This document shows positions 11,180-20,236 of a stretch of DNA of 64,000 nt, in pieces. Within the stretch, counting starts at the first letter, position 1; each line of letters begins with the position of its first letter. A program made the translations under genes and the position numbers. This DNA is from Cyanoderma ruficeps (lineage: Eukaryota > Chordata > Aves > Passeriformes > Timaliidae). The notes under the pieces were generated by a model, which was not told the origin of the DNA, did not search any database, and saw nothing but the letters and a program-made list of their open reading frames with translations. The stretch is from contig VZDJ01000034.1 of assembly GCA_008694505.1 (NCBI GenBank), positions 3,477,684-3,541,683 on the forward strand, in the 5' to 3' direction.

Positions 11180-11810
11180 AGGGGCTGCGAAGAAAAGAAC
11201 GAGCCCAGTTAGACCGAAATTGCTGCCTGCTCTCCGTGTGTGTGGCGTTTGTCAAATCTATGGTTGTATGTGCCTATCTGAAGTTCCATCAGTAACACTC
11301 AGGACAAAGCAGGAATGTAACAGAAAAATAAATCAGTGCCTAATAGCTTTCAGAGAAACCAAGGGGAACACAATTATGTGGCATCTACATGCTAATCTAC
11401 CAGACTCGAATCTCAAAGGAGTTCAAGTGCCCTACTCAAAATTCCTGCAGTGATAAGGGGTCTGCTGCGTTTGGCTGGGGTTGGGAGGAAAGATTTTTAT
11501 GATAATTATCTTTGTGTGGAACGATTTTTGCATTTTCTCTCCCGTTAATTCCGAAGTGAGCTGGGGGTGCGAGGCAGCAGGGAGATAGCCCCGCTGAAAG
11601 TAAAAAGTATTAAGGAGTCAAATATTTAATGTTGGCCTGGCATAATTTGACAGCAATTATGCAGCAAAAGCACTAGACGTTACCGGGAAGATCCAGATAA
11701 ATGTTCCATAATGACAGAGATGGAAAACAAGGAGCACTTTTTGCTGGTTGGCATAAAAGCCTGTTAGAAACTGAAATGCGGAACAGCGGTGAGTTTTCAT
11801 TCAGATTTCT
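11180..11810. promoter_or_regulatory. Candidate conserved non-coding element cluster
   Basis: A long unique stretch free of repeats, with homeodomain-type TAAT/ATTA cores, GATAATTATC near 11500 and the TGGCATAATTTGACAGCAAT region near 11637. Sequence complexity and lack of repeat invasion suggest constraint. This can only be proposed without an alignment. Confidence 0.28.
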
Positions 11811-12929
11811 CCTTGACATCAAAAAAAAAAGAAAAAAAAGAAAAGGAGGAAAAAAACGAGAATAAAACAAAACAAAAAAAAGCAGAAATTATTCATCTCT
11901 GTGTGTTGGTCTTGAGAAAATCATTAACTTTTTTTATTGGGGGGGGAGAGCAGTGAAGAAATAGTCCCAGGCTTGATATGTGTGAGGCAGCAAATACCAC
12001 CCTTCACCCCCAGCCCTTCAGCAAATGTTCAGTGTCTTCAACAAAGTGTCTTCAGCACTTCCAGAAGCACAAATCCTCAAACTATCCCATTTTCCAGAAA
12101 TATTGGGAGCCAGTTGTGCAGGATTTTACTGTAAATTCGCATCAGAAATTATACTAATGTACAGGTAAAAGAAAATGAATTCATTGTGGGATGCCCGGAG
12201 AAAACTCCAATTTCATGAATTGATTTTATAGAGCGTTTTTTCCAGCTACTAGTTTAAAAACGCCAGGTAAATATGAGAATGTATTTATAGAAATAAATCA
12301 TTGAACGATTTATAAATCATTGAATAAATCATTGAATGTGTTGGGCACATCCTTCCCAGTTTTCCTCAGAGATCACTTCCTTGCACAGTGTCTGTAGTGT
12401 CAGAGTCTTGGATGAATGTGGGAAAAAGCATCCAAAGAGAGGAAATTCAGTGCTGGGAGCACTCTTAGATTTCCAGAACACTCCATGTGTGTGTGTCCTG
12501 CTACCTGCTCACATCTGCTGCAGAGAAGGATGAGGTGTCTTTATCCCAGCAATAATAATTTTAGTGATGACTCTTTGACCCTCTGCCTGCACCTCCCTTT
12601 TCCAGATTCCCCAAATCTCTGCAGGCTGGTGTTTTCCAAGCCTCGGGATGGTTTGGCCTTTTTTATGACACCCAAAGGCTCCTGGTGATGGAAAAGGCAC
12701 CTCTGATCGTATCCAAACCCACAAAGAGAAGGAGATGGAGCTGCTTGAGGCTGATAAAAACTCAATATTGTGGACCGAGCCTCTCTCCCCAGGGGAAGAG
12801 TGAAAATGAGCACAAAATGCAGACAGTGACAGAAGGGGCAGGTCCTGGCTCAGGTTTTGTCTCATCCTGCCCTGGCTGAGGGTCCCAGGGCTGAGCAGGG
12901 AGGAGCAGAAGCTCCTGGGGGGGTCTTAC

Positions 12930-13032
12930 CTTCCATGCTGGGTGCCATGTTCCCCAGGGAATATCCTCCTTCCTTCAGGCACACCAGGAGCTCCTCCCCC
13001 GGCTCAATCTCCTTAATAACTTTATAATAGAC
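12930..13032 (-). CDS. PRDM16: PRDM16 exon 5: end of PR domain and linker (partial CDS)
   Basis: This 103-nt exon has 34 codons plus 1 nt. The acceptor is ATTCCCAG before GTCTATTAT and the donor is GGAAG then GTAAGAC. The peptide begins VYYKVIKEIEPGEELLV, the diagnostic C-terminal PR/SET motif ending in GEELLV. It then enters a linker containing NMAPSMEE at the junction with the next exon. The two methionine codons (12946-12948 and 12934-12936) are the only ATGs in the exon. Both are in frame, with A at -3 and G at +4. The human protein as I recall it has no methionine here, so these could serve as starts of a short isoform lacking the PR domain. The exon assignment is firm; the start-codon use is inference. 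Confidence 0.95.
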
Positions 13033-14270
13033 CTGGGAATCACAAACAGAACAGGCACATTAAATATGCAAAGGCTCGTGTTTTGTATTTTAACCAATAA
13101 CTCAAATTGCTCCAGCTGACAGGGGAGGCTGTCCCTTCATTTGGGATAATTGGGATAATTGTTTTCCCGCCTTTATTTGACTCTTTGGGTGTCGGAGTTT
13201 CTCAGGGCTTGGACAATAAAAAAATACTTTGGGCAACAGCCTCTCTCCCTCAAATTACAGCAAATCTTCCCATTTTTTCCTGTCCTCCGATGAGCTCAGT
13301 GTGCTTGTCACAGTGAAGGGAAGATTAAACTGATGGAATTCTCACGTTTAAGGCTCTGCTCTCTGAGCCAAAATTGGCCTCATGATTAGAGGCAAATTAT
13401 CACATCTCCACAGAATTATTGTGTTGATTGTTCTCCCCAACAGCCTCGACCTGACCCCTAAAACCAGACATGAACCACTCCAGGTGAGCAGTTCACCCAC
13501 ATTCTGAGTCCCTGTCTGAGCACAGACCCTGAACCTTCCAAAATGTCCTGAGCACAGCTCTGTTCACCTCCTGGAGCTTCGTCATTGCACCAGGAGAAAC
13601 CCCCAAAACAGAAACAAGATTCAGACAAGGGCAGAGCCCACACACCTCATCGTCACTGCTCGACAGACCCCAAACCCCACAGACACCAGGGCAGGGGGTC
13701 CAGGGACAGCTGGGTCACACCTGAGCACATCCCTGTGGCCTCATTCCCTCCCCTGCACCTGCCCCAGGAGCTCCATGGCTTCTGTCCTGAGGGGATTCAG
13801 CATCCTCCATACGTTTCCCAAATTTTTTGGAGTACACAGGACCCTGTCCTCACACAACACCCTGAGAATTCACCTGATAACCGTTTTCAGCTTCCAGGTT
13901 TTCTTAGCACTGCATTTAACAGCAATCCAAGAAATTCTTTTTTCAGGGTAAAAACCACATTTCCCCCAGCACAATTCCCTAAATTTGCTGCCACTCTGCC
14001 TCTGCCAGCCGGTGTTTACAGGGAGGGAACACACACAACTCCTAAATTCCTGCCTGGGTTGCATCAATTGTGTCACCACGATGCATTTCTCTTCCCAGAG
14101 TCCCTTTCCCTCCCTCCCTGGCACGGAACGCGAGGCTTTGGCAGATGTGTCCCCCAGGCCCGGCGGCAGCAGCAGCTGCCCGGGTTGGTCCCAAAATTGT
14201 CCTCCCCGTCCCGAGCTGCGGCTGCAGGGAGATGTGATCACACGGAGAGGGAGGAGATTCCAAGGACGGG

Positions 14271-14423
14271 CGGCTGCAGGGACATGGAAAATCTCTCCCA
14301 GAGCTGCAGGGACAGGGGACATCCCTCCCAGAGCTGCAGGGACAGGGGACATCCCTCCCAGAGCTGCAGGGACACCGGACATCGCTCCCAGAGCTGCAGG
14401 GACAGGGGACATCGCCCCCAGAG
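14271..14423. repeat. Minisatellite, 30-bp unit, five copies
   Basis: The unit reads GAGCTGCAGGGACAGGGGAC followed by ATCCCTCCCA. The first copy is diverged and later copies differ by one to three bases. It lies at the exon 5-proximal edge of the CpG island. Confidence 0.93.
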
Positions 14424-14610
14424 CCACCACGCGGTGCGGCGGGGACCGTGGAGCGCGGTCACCGCTCAGAACTGGTCAGGAAGCTCCCGACGGATCACCC
14501 CGCGTTACACCGAGCACCGGGACGGGCCGCGATCCGCCCCAGTCACCGCACTGGCCCCAGTCACCGCTCTGGTCACCCCCGGAGCGCCCGCAGGTCCCCG
14601 AGCGGAGCCG

Positions 14611-14664
14611 TTCCCATCCCGCGGGATAATTAACGCGTTCCCATCCCGCGGGATAATTAACGCG
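14611..14664. repeat. Perfect 27-bp tandem duplication with palindromic core
   Basis: Two identical 27-bp copies (14611-14637 and 14638-14664) each contain the 12-bp palindrome ATCCCGCGGGAT followed by AATTAACGCG. They sit in the CpG island, so the palindromes look like paired protein-binding sites. No factor can be assigned. Confidence 0.92.
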
Positions 14665-14811
14665 CTCCGCCGTCCCCGCCGCTTCCCGGCGCCTCCCGAT
14701 CCCGCTCCGAGGGCTCTGAGCAGCCGTACCGGGGCTCCCGCCTCTCCCCGGGACACACCGAGGAAAAGTTGCCGGTGGGGCGAGTTCCCGCAGCTGCCGG
14801 GACCGGGATCG

Positions 14812-14905
14812 GGCCAGGACCGGGATCGGGATGGGGATCGGGATTGGGATCGGGATGGGGATTGGGATCGGGATGGGGATGAGGATTGGGATGGGAATCG
14901 CGGCC
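14812..14905. repeat. (GGGATN)n hexanucleotide-like array
   Basis: Roughly fourteen GGGAT units with variable sixth base (C, G or T) give regularly spaced G-triplets on the plus strand, compatible with G-quadruplex formation. For PRDM16 this is the template strand. Confidence 0.88.
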
Positions 14906-15289
14906 GGGAGCGCGGCCCCTGCCCGCCCCAGCAGGTGGCAGACGCCGCCCGCCACCGGCCCCGCCACCGCCGCGGGGACCCCGCCGGTGCCTCGGAGCCG
15001 GTCCCGGGCAACGCGAACGGAGCGGGCCGAGCCGGGCCGGGGCCGGGCTGGGTTCCCCTGACCTGCTCGCTCCTGTCCCGCGGCCACTGCGTTCCTCCGG
15101 TGCCGGCGGTCGGGCCGGTCGGGGGGAGGGAAGGGAAGGGAAGAGGAGGGAACGGGAGGGGAGGGAAGGGAAGAAGGGCAGCCGGGCCGTGTGTGCAGCG
15201 GCTCCAAGGCCGGGGCAGACGGAGTCACAGCCATGAACTGTCCCCGCGTGCTGCGGGGCGGCCCTTACCGGGAGCTCCGGTACGGAGTG

Positions 15290-15960
15290 CTGTGACACTG
15301 CCCTTAGCGGGGGTACAGCCCTTACCGGGGATACAGACTTTACCGGGGATACTGCCCTTACCGGGGATACAGCCCTTACCGGGGATACTGCCTTTACGGG
15401 GGATACTGCCCTTACCGGGGATACAGCCCTTTCCGAGCACCCGGTACAGCTCTAACCGAGTGCTGTGACACTGCCCTTACCGGGGATACAGCCCTTACCG
15501 GGGATACAGCCCTTACCGAGCACCCGGTACAGCCCTTACTAAACACGGAGTACAGCCCTTTTCGGGGGCTCCGGTGCAGCCCTTACCGAGCACCCCGTAC
15601 AGCCCTAACTGAGCACCCGGTACAGCCTTTACCGGCAGCTCCGGTACAGCCCCAACCGAGTGCTCTGACGCTGCTCTTACCGAGGGCACATCCCTTACCG
15701 AGCACTCGGTATAGCTCTTTTCAGGAGCTCCGGTACATCCCTTACTAAACACCCGGTACAGCCCTTTTCGGGGGCTCCGGTGCATCCCTTACCGAGCACC
15801 CGGTACAGCCCTAACCGAGTGCTCGGATACAGCCCTTACCGGGGATACAGCCCTTACCGAGCCCCCCGTACAGCCCTTTTCAGGATCTCCGGTACATCCC
15901 TTACTGAACACCCGGTACAGCCCTTTTCGGGAGCTCCGGTGCATCCCGGTCCTTCCCGGC
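15290..15960. repeat. Minisatellite, 18-bp core with longer variants
   Basis: The core is CCTTACCGGGGATACAGC, interspersed with variants such as GAGCACCCGGTACAGCCCTT and AGCTCCGGTGCATCCCTTAC. The array abuts the CpG island. On the sense (minus) strand each CTTAC becomes GTAAG, so the array contains many 5'-splice-site-like sequences. It also stays open in one plus-strand frame because 18 is divisible by three. Confidence 0.92.
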
Positions 15961-16696
15961 TGTTTGCTGGCCCTCCCTCCCTCCCTCCCTCCCGGCCTCA
16001 GCCCACGCCTCCCCGCAGCCCCACTGCGGGCTCACCCAAATCTCGAGCACCCAGCCCTGCCCGGCCACCCCTCACTGGGAGTTTCAAAGCACTGGGATGG
16101 TCACAAACACCAAGATTTGGGATGGGAAATGAAATCCCGCTGCTGGCTGTTGGTAAAAATATCCCGAAGTGCCCAGACGCCCGTCCCTGTGCCTGCCAGA
16201 ATCCTCGGGGTCATTCCACCACCTTTTCCCACTGGTTTGCAAACAGTTCTCCCAGTGCAGACACATCTGTCCTCATCTGGCTGAGAGTCCAGGAACGGGA
16301 TTTGGTGTTGTGGGCAGGGTCTGGGCATCTCCCAGGGCCTGACCAGCTCCAAAACCTCCGGGGAAAGCCCCGAGCAGCAGCAGGCTGCCACAGGACACAC
16401 ACCTGTGCACAGGTGAGAACAGTGCTGACAGACCCCTGCTCCACCCAGTCTGGCCAGTTCATTTCTGGGGATCCCACTGCGGAATTAAAAGTCTTCTAAA
16501 AATTTTCCTTTTCCTCATTATCTTTTTCGTTTGCACTTCAGTGCTCCTCTCTGCTTGTTCTACAAGAAAAGCTTTTCCCAGGACAAAACCACACTGAGCT
16601 TAGCAGTGCCTGAAAAAAAAACCCAAAATGCAGCCTAGGAGTGAGCCCAGAGCTCAGGACTGACCTGGAAAAACAGAACTCAAGGTTGGCCAAGCC

Positions 16697-16725
16697 AAAA
16701 AAATAAAATAAAATAAAATAAAATG
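16697..16725. repeat. (AAATA)n microsatellite
   Basis: Five to six AAATA units, followed by related imperfect A/T-rich sequence to about 16770. Confidence 0.85.
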
Positions 16726-18489
16726 GAAGAGAATAGAATAGAACAAAATAAACCAAACCAAAATAAAATAATGTCGCTATTAACAGATGTTTCTCGTGCA
16801 GCTGGCAAGCCAAACCAGCACTAAAACACCAGCCGTGGTCTAAAAGGTCCATTAGGTTCAGAGACAGAGTCACAGATTTTACAGGGGAAAAATCCTTCAG
16901 AATTCCCCTTGCCAAGGGCTGACACTGCCCCTGGTGTCACCCTTTAGCTCCTTTTCCTCTCCTGTTTGTTCTCAGAACAAAGTAGCTCCTTGTGTTTCCA
17001 AACGTCTCCTGCAGCCCTTCCAGAAATACAGGACGGGCTCCTTTAATGATCCGGGAAAAGTTGGATTCTGCCGGAGTCACATTAATTTCATCAAACATTT
17101 CATTATGATAATTAACTTCGTCTTTCAGTCATGCTACTGATGGTCTGGCCTCATCAAAGCCTTTTTTTTTTTTTCTTTCTCTGACGTGCAATGAAAAGGC
17201 TCAGATTTGCTAATCCAGCAGAAGATTTTACATTCATAAATCAATTCTGTTTGTTTACAGAAAAGTTCCACACTTGATCATTTCGTGTTTCCCACCACAG
17301 CATGGGCAGCTCTCCAAATTATCAGCTTTGTTTTGCACTAAATAGTTAACAGGATAAGTAGGGTTTGGTGGTGCTGAGAACACTCCTTTTCTTGAGTTTT
17401 ATCAAAATTATTCTGGGCACGGGGTGTTGAAGAAAGAAAAAATAAAGGAAAGGAAAAAACCCCTCAACAAACAACAAAAAAACCTCATCCCAAAACCACC
17501 CAAAAAACCAAACCAATAAGCAAAACAAAGGGGGAAAGTAGAAGTAACCCAGAGGAATCCTGTTGCAGCCTGGGCTGATGCAGGGATCTGCTGTGGATGT
17601 GAACTCAGGGCAGCAGAAATCAAGCTCTGGCTGTCTAATTTTGCTGCCAAAACAGAACAATTTGGTACAATCACCAAAAATATCCGCCCTGCAGAACCAC
17701 GACAACCACACTCTGGGGCTGGTCTCACTCAGAGCCCAGCACCACCTCATCTTCCCACTGAGAAAAAGAGTTGTGGAGCAGACAGAGCCTGGGAATGAGG
17801 TTTAACCGTTCCCAGAGTCGAGGGATGGAGGTGGAACACAGAGAGTGGGAAAAGTCCATCCCAGAATTACCTCATTAATTAGGGCCCGTCCTAAGAACCA
17901 GCCCCATTTCCCTGCTGCAGGGATTTATCTGAGTTTCCACATGTTTGTATTTCAGGGGGGAAATAAAGAGCATTAAAAGGGGAGAGAGCGGCTGCCGTGT
18001 TCCCCTAAAGATCCAAACCCCACCCACAAACAGCTGCAGCCCAGGAGCTCAAAACCTCCAACCCAGCCTGAAAAAAGGTTCTTTATGTCCTTGTCTCACC
18101 AATAATTCACTCCACGGGCAGCCCAGTGAGGATTTGTCCCTCCTGCTCCCTCAGAGCTGTCCGTGTGTCCAGTTTGGACACGGAAAATTTGGTCTTGTGA
18201 ATGTCCAGCCAGGACAGGGCTGCACATTTTGCTTTTGTTCCTGTGTTTTCCTCCTTTGGAATCGCTTCCCTTTTGTTTCTGCTCGGCCACATTGCTTCTG
18301 ATTTCCTCTTTTTAAGGCTCTTTGTGACGTACTTGGGAATCCTGACCGGAGTTACCAAACCTGTGTAAAATTCACCCCAAATCTCTGCCTTGCACTCACA
18401 CCTCACACCGGCTGATGAAATGGAGGCCTGATTTTTTTTTTTCCTGTCTCCTGTTATTCCTTCTTTTTCCCCACAATATCTGCACCCCA

Positions 18490-18960
18490 ACTAAAAGCAG
18501 CAGCTCTCACCCTTTTTTATTATTAATAAATAACAATTATATAATGGCCAGCTCATGGCCTTGAATATAATTATTATATATTATAAATATATTATTACAT
18601 CGATTCTGTTTAGTATTTCAGACTCTCAAACTGCTCAAGTATTTTCCTTTTCGAGGCAGGAGTAACAACAGGAAAAACTAAACCATTTCCCTTTTAGTAA
18701 ATGATATAATTTATCTACCATTTTTTCCAGTCCTCCTTCAGAGTCACAATTATCTCCAGCAATCAAGGATCTTCTTTTCTAATACCTCTCCAGCATGAAT
18801 AAATATAAAGAAAACTGGCTAATGTTATTTGCTTCATAATTGAAAAATAGTGAACGAAACGTCTCAATTAACCTCTTTCTAAATAGAGAAATAAATACAC
18901 TTTATGCATATTATAATCTGCTAATGGGGGGGCAGAAATAATTGAGTGGTCGGGATTTTG
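18490..18960. promoter_or_regulatory. AT-rich candidate conserved element
   Basis: Very AT-rich unique sequence, including a near-palindromic TATA/ATTAT run at 18565-18600 and several homeodomain-like cores. It may be an enhancer or simply AT-rich neutral DNA; only composition supports it. Confidence 0.18.
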
Positions 18961-19659
18961 CTGTCAGTTTCCTCAATTTCTTCACTAAAATCCAGGAAAA
19001 TTCTCTGTGCATTCCTGGGACTGTTCCCGGGTTACAGGACTAAAGAAGAACAGAAGGGGACACACACACTCAAAGACCATCGCCCCATGTAAAAAAAGTT
19101 TTTTTTCTCCCCAAAATAAAATGATTTTAATGAAAATCTTCTCCAGGTCCTTATCATCACAGTGCTGCTTGGTTATTTAGAGGGAAATCGTTTATTGCAA
19201 AAGTTTTTTTTATTTCCTGTGGGTGCTTACAAACAACCCCAAACCTTTTCCTGCTGCCCGAAGGAGAAAGATCAAACTTTGGTGCTGCTTTGTGTGAGGG
19301 AAAAATGTGTCCCCTGGTGAAATAAATGAAGTTAAAGCCAGCAGCACCAAGACACAGCACGAGATAGGAATCAACAGAGATTGAGAAATGGCTTTGGGGT
19401 TTACTCTGGGAAAGGTTTGAGGTGTCTCCTGAGTCCTCTCCCTTTGGGGATCTCCCCCTTTGGAGCTCTCCCTGCTCGGAGTCCTCCCCTCTGGCCTGCA
19501 GGATTCCCCCAGCACCAGCCCCTGGCTGAATCTCCCCTAAAATGAGCAGCCTGTGGGGTTTGGTGCCCAGGAAACAAAGTTGGAGGTCAGGTCAACACAA
19601 ATTTTCTAAATTTATCCCAGTGGGAAAACGAGGGGATTGATTTTTAAAGCTCAGGGTGA

Positions 19660-19965
19660 CCCTGGCCAGGGACAGGATCCTGAGTCAGGGACAGGATCCT
19701 GGGTCGGGGACTGGATCCTGAATCGGGGACAGGATCACAAGTCAGGGATTGGATCATGAATCAGGGACAGACTCCTCAGTCAGGGACTGGATCCTGAATC
19801 AGGGACTGGATCCTGGGTCAGGGACTGGATCACAAGTCAGGAACAGGATCACAAATCAGGGACTGGATCCTGAATCAGGGACAGGATCACAAGTCAGGGA
19901 CAGGATCATGAATCAGGGACTGGCTCCTCAGTCAGGAACAGGATCCTCAGTCAGGCACAGGACCA
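19660..19965. repeat. Minisatellite, 19-bp unit, about 16 copies
   Basis: The unit reads TCAGGGACTGGATCCTGAA with alternating variants ACAGGATCACAAG and ACAGGATCATGAA. It ends about 136 nt downstream, in transcript sense, of the exon 4 donor site. Confidence 0.93.
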
Positions 19966-20101
19966 TAAATCTGTTGGTTTTAACTTATCCCAGGGCTGAT
20001 CCATCCCCTTCCCTGGCTGCCGCCGCTGCCCAGCGCCCCTGGCCGAGCCCCCGGGCCGTGCTGGGTGCCAGGGCAGCCCAGCAGCCCCGCGGGGCCGTTA
20101 C

Positions 20102-20236
20102 CTGCTCGTTGATGTGGCACACGGCCAGGTTCTGCTCGTCGCAGGAGCAGGACACTCGGATGTACTTCAGCCAGTTCCCGGCCCCGCCCTGGCCGGCGTC
20201 ACCGCAGAACTTCTCAGTGCCCAGGGCATCGGGAAT
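20102..20236 (-). CDS. PRDM16: PRDM16 exon 4: PR-domain core (partial CDS)
   Basis: This 135-nt exon encodes 45 codons in phase 0 at both ends. The acceptor reads CTCCCGCAG before ATTCCCGAT and the donor reads GAGCAG then GTAACG. The peptide starts IPDALGTEKFC, contains NWLKYIRV (the PR/SET motif N-W-hydrophobic-K-Y-I), then CDEQNL, and ends HINEQ. It is the central part of the PR domain, for which histone H3 lysine methyltransferase activity has been reported in mammalian PRDM16. Length and phase equal the human exon as I recall it. Several positions differ from the mammalian sequence, for example G and S near the cysteines, which is consistent with a bird orthologue. No methionine is present in this exon. 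Confidence 0.95.

Larger units (their letters stand above)
7700..12929 (-). other. PRDM16: PRDM16 intron between exons 5 and 6
   Basis: A 5230-nt intron with GTAAGAC at its 5' end and GTGTTGCAG at its 3' end. Mostly unique sequence with no large tandem array, unlike its neighbours. It contains one degraded CR1 3' end (10612-10775), short homopolymers and two stretches that look like conserved non-coding DNA (8310-8500 and 11180-11810). No exon is visible. Confidence 0.9.
14110..15290. promoter_or_regulatory. CpG-rich island in the intron between the PR-domain exons
   Basis: Sequence here is strongly GC-rich with frequent CG dinucleotides, for example around 14440-14760 and 14900-15110, unlike the flanking intron. 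It lies upstream of exon 5 in transcript order, so it could host an alternative promoter for a PRDM16 form lacking the exon 4 part of the PR domain. Short PR-deficient isoforms of PRDM16 and MECOM from internal promoters are known in mammals. No TATA box or clear initiator was identified. Alternatively it may simply be a GC-rich repeat-prone segment. Confidence 0.5.
13033..20101 (-). other. PRDM16: PRDM16 intron between exons 4 and 5
   Basis: A 7069-nt intron starting GTAACG and ending ATTCCCAG. In plus coordinates: 13033-14110 is unique; 14110-15290 is a CpG-rich island containing three small tandem arrays; 15290-15960 is an 18-bp-based minisatellite; 15960-19650 is mostly unique with an AAATA repeat near 16698-16725 and an AT-rich block at 18490-18960; 19660-19965 is a 19-bp minisatellite. 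No additional exon is recognised, although a first exon in the island cannot be excluded. Confidence 0.9.
851..20236 (-). other. PRDM16: PRDM16 gene, internal part (five coding exons)
   Basis: This is the span of the recognisable exons of PRDM16, a nuclear zinc-finger regulator. In mammals it acts in brown-fat fate, haematopoietic stem cells, heart, craniofacial and neural development, and it binds CtBP co-repressors. The joined exons read without a stop from the PR-domain core through zinc fingers 1-5, and all junction phases match (0, 1, 2, 0, 1). The paralogue MECOM was considered. Residues such as [30 protein letters not shown] and CDEQNL fit PRDM16 rather than the MECOM versions I recall. 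The gene runs off both ends: 5' exons lie beyond 64000 and the large central exon lies before position 1. Birds lack UCP1, so the role here is more likely developmental than thermogenic; that is inference. Confidence 0.95.

Noticed and set aside
851..20236. MECOM (MDS1-EVI1) instead of PRDM16
   Set aside because: Finger 5 has CPDC and the linker has HSTVKPF. The PR core reads NWLKYIRV with CDEQNL, and finger 1 is DELFQSKLDLRRH. All of these fit PRDM16 better than the MECOM sequence as I recall it.
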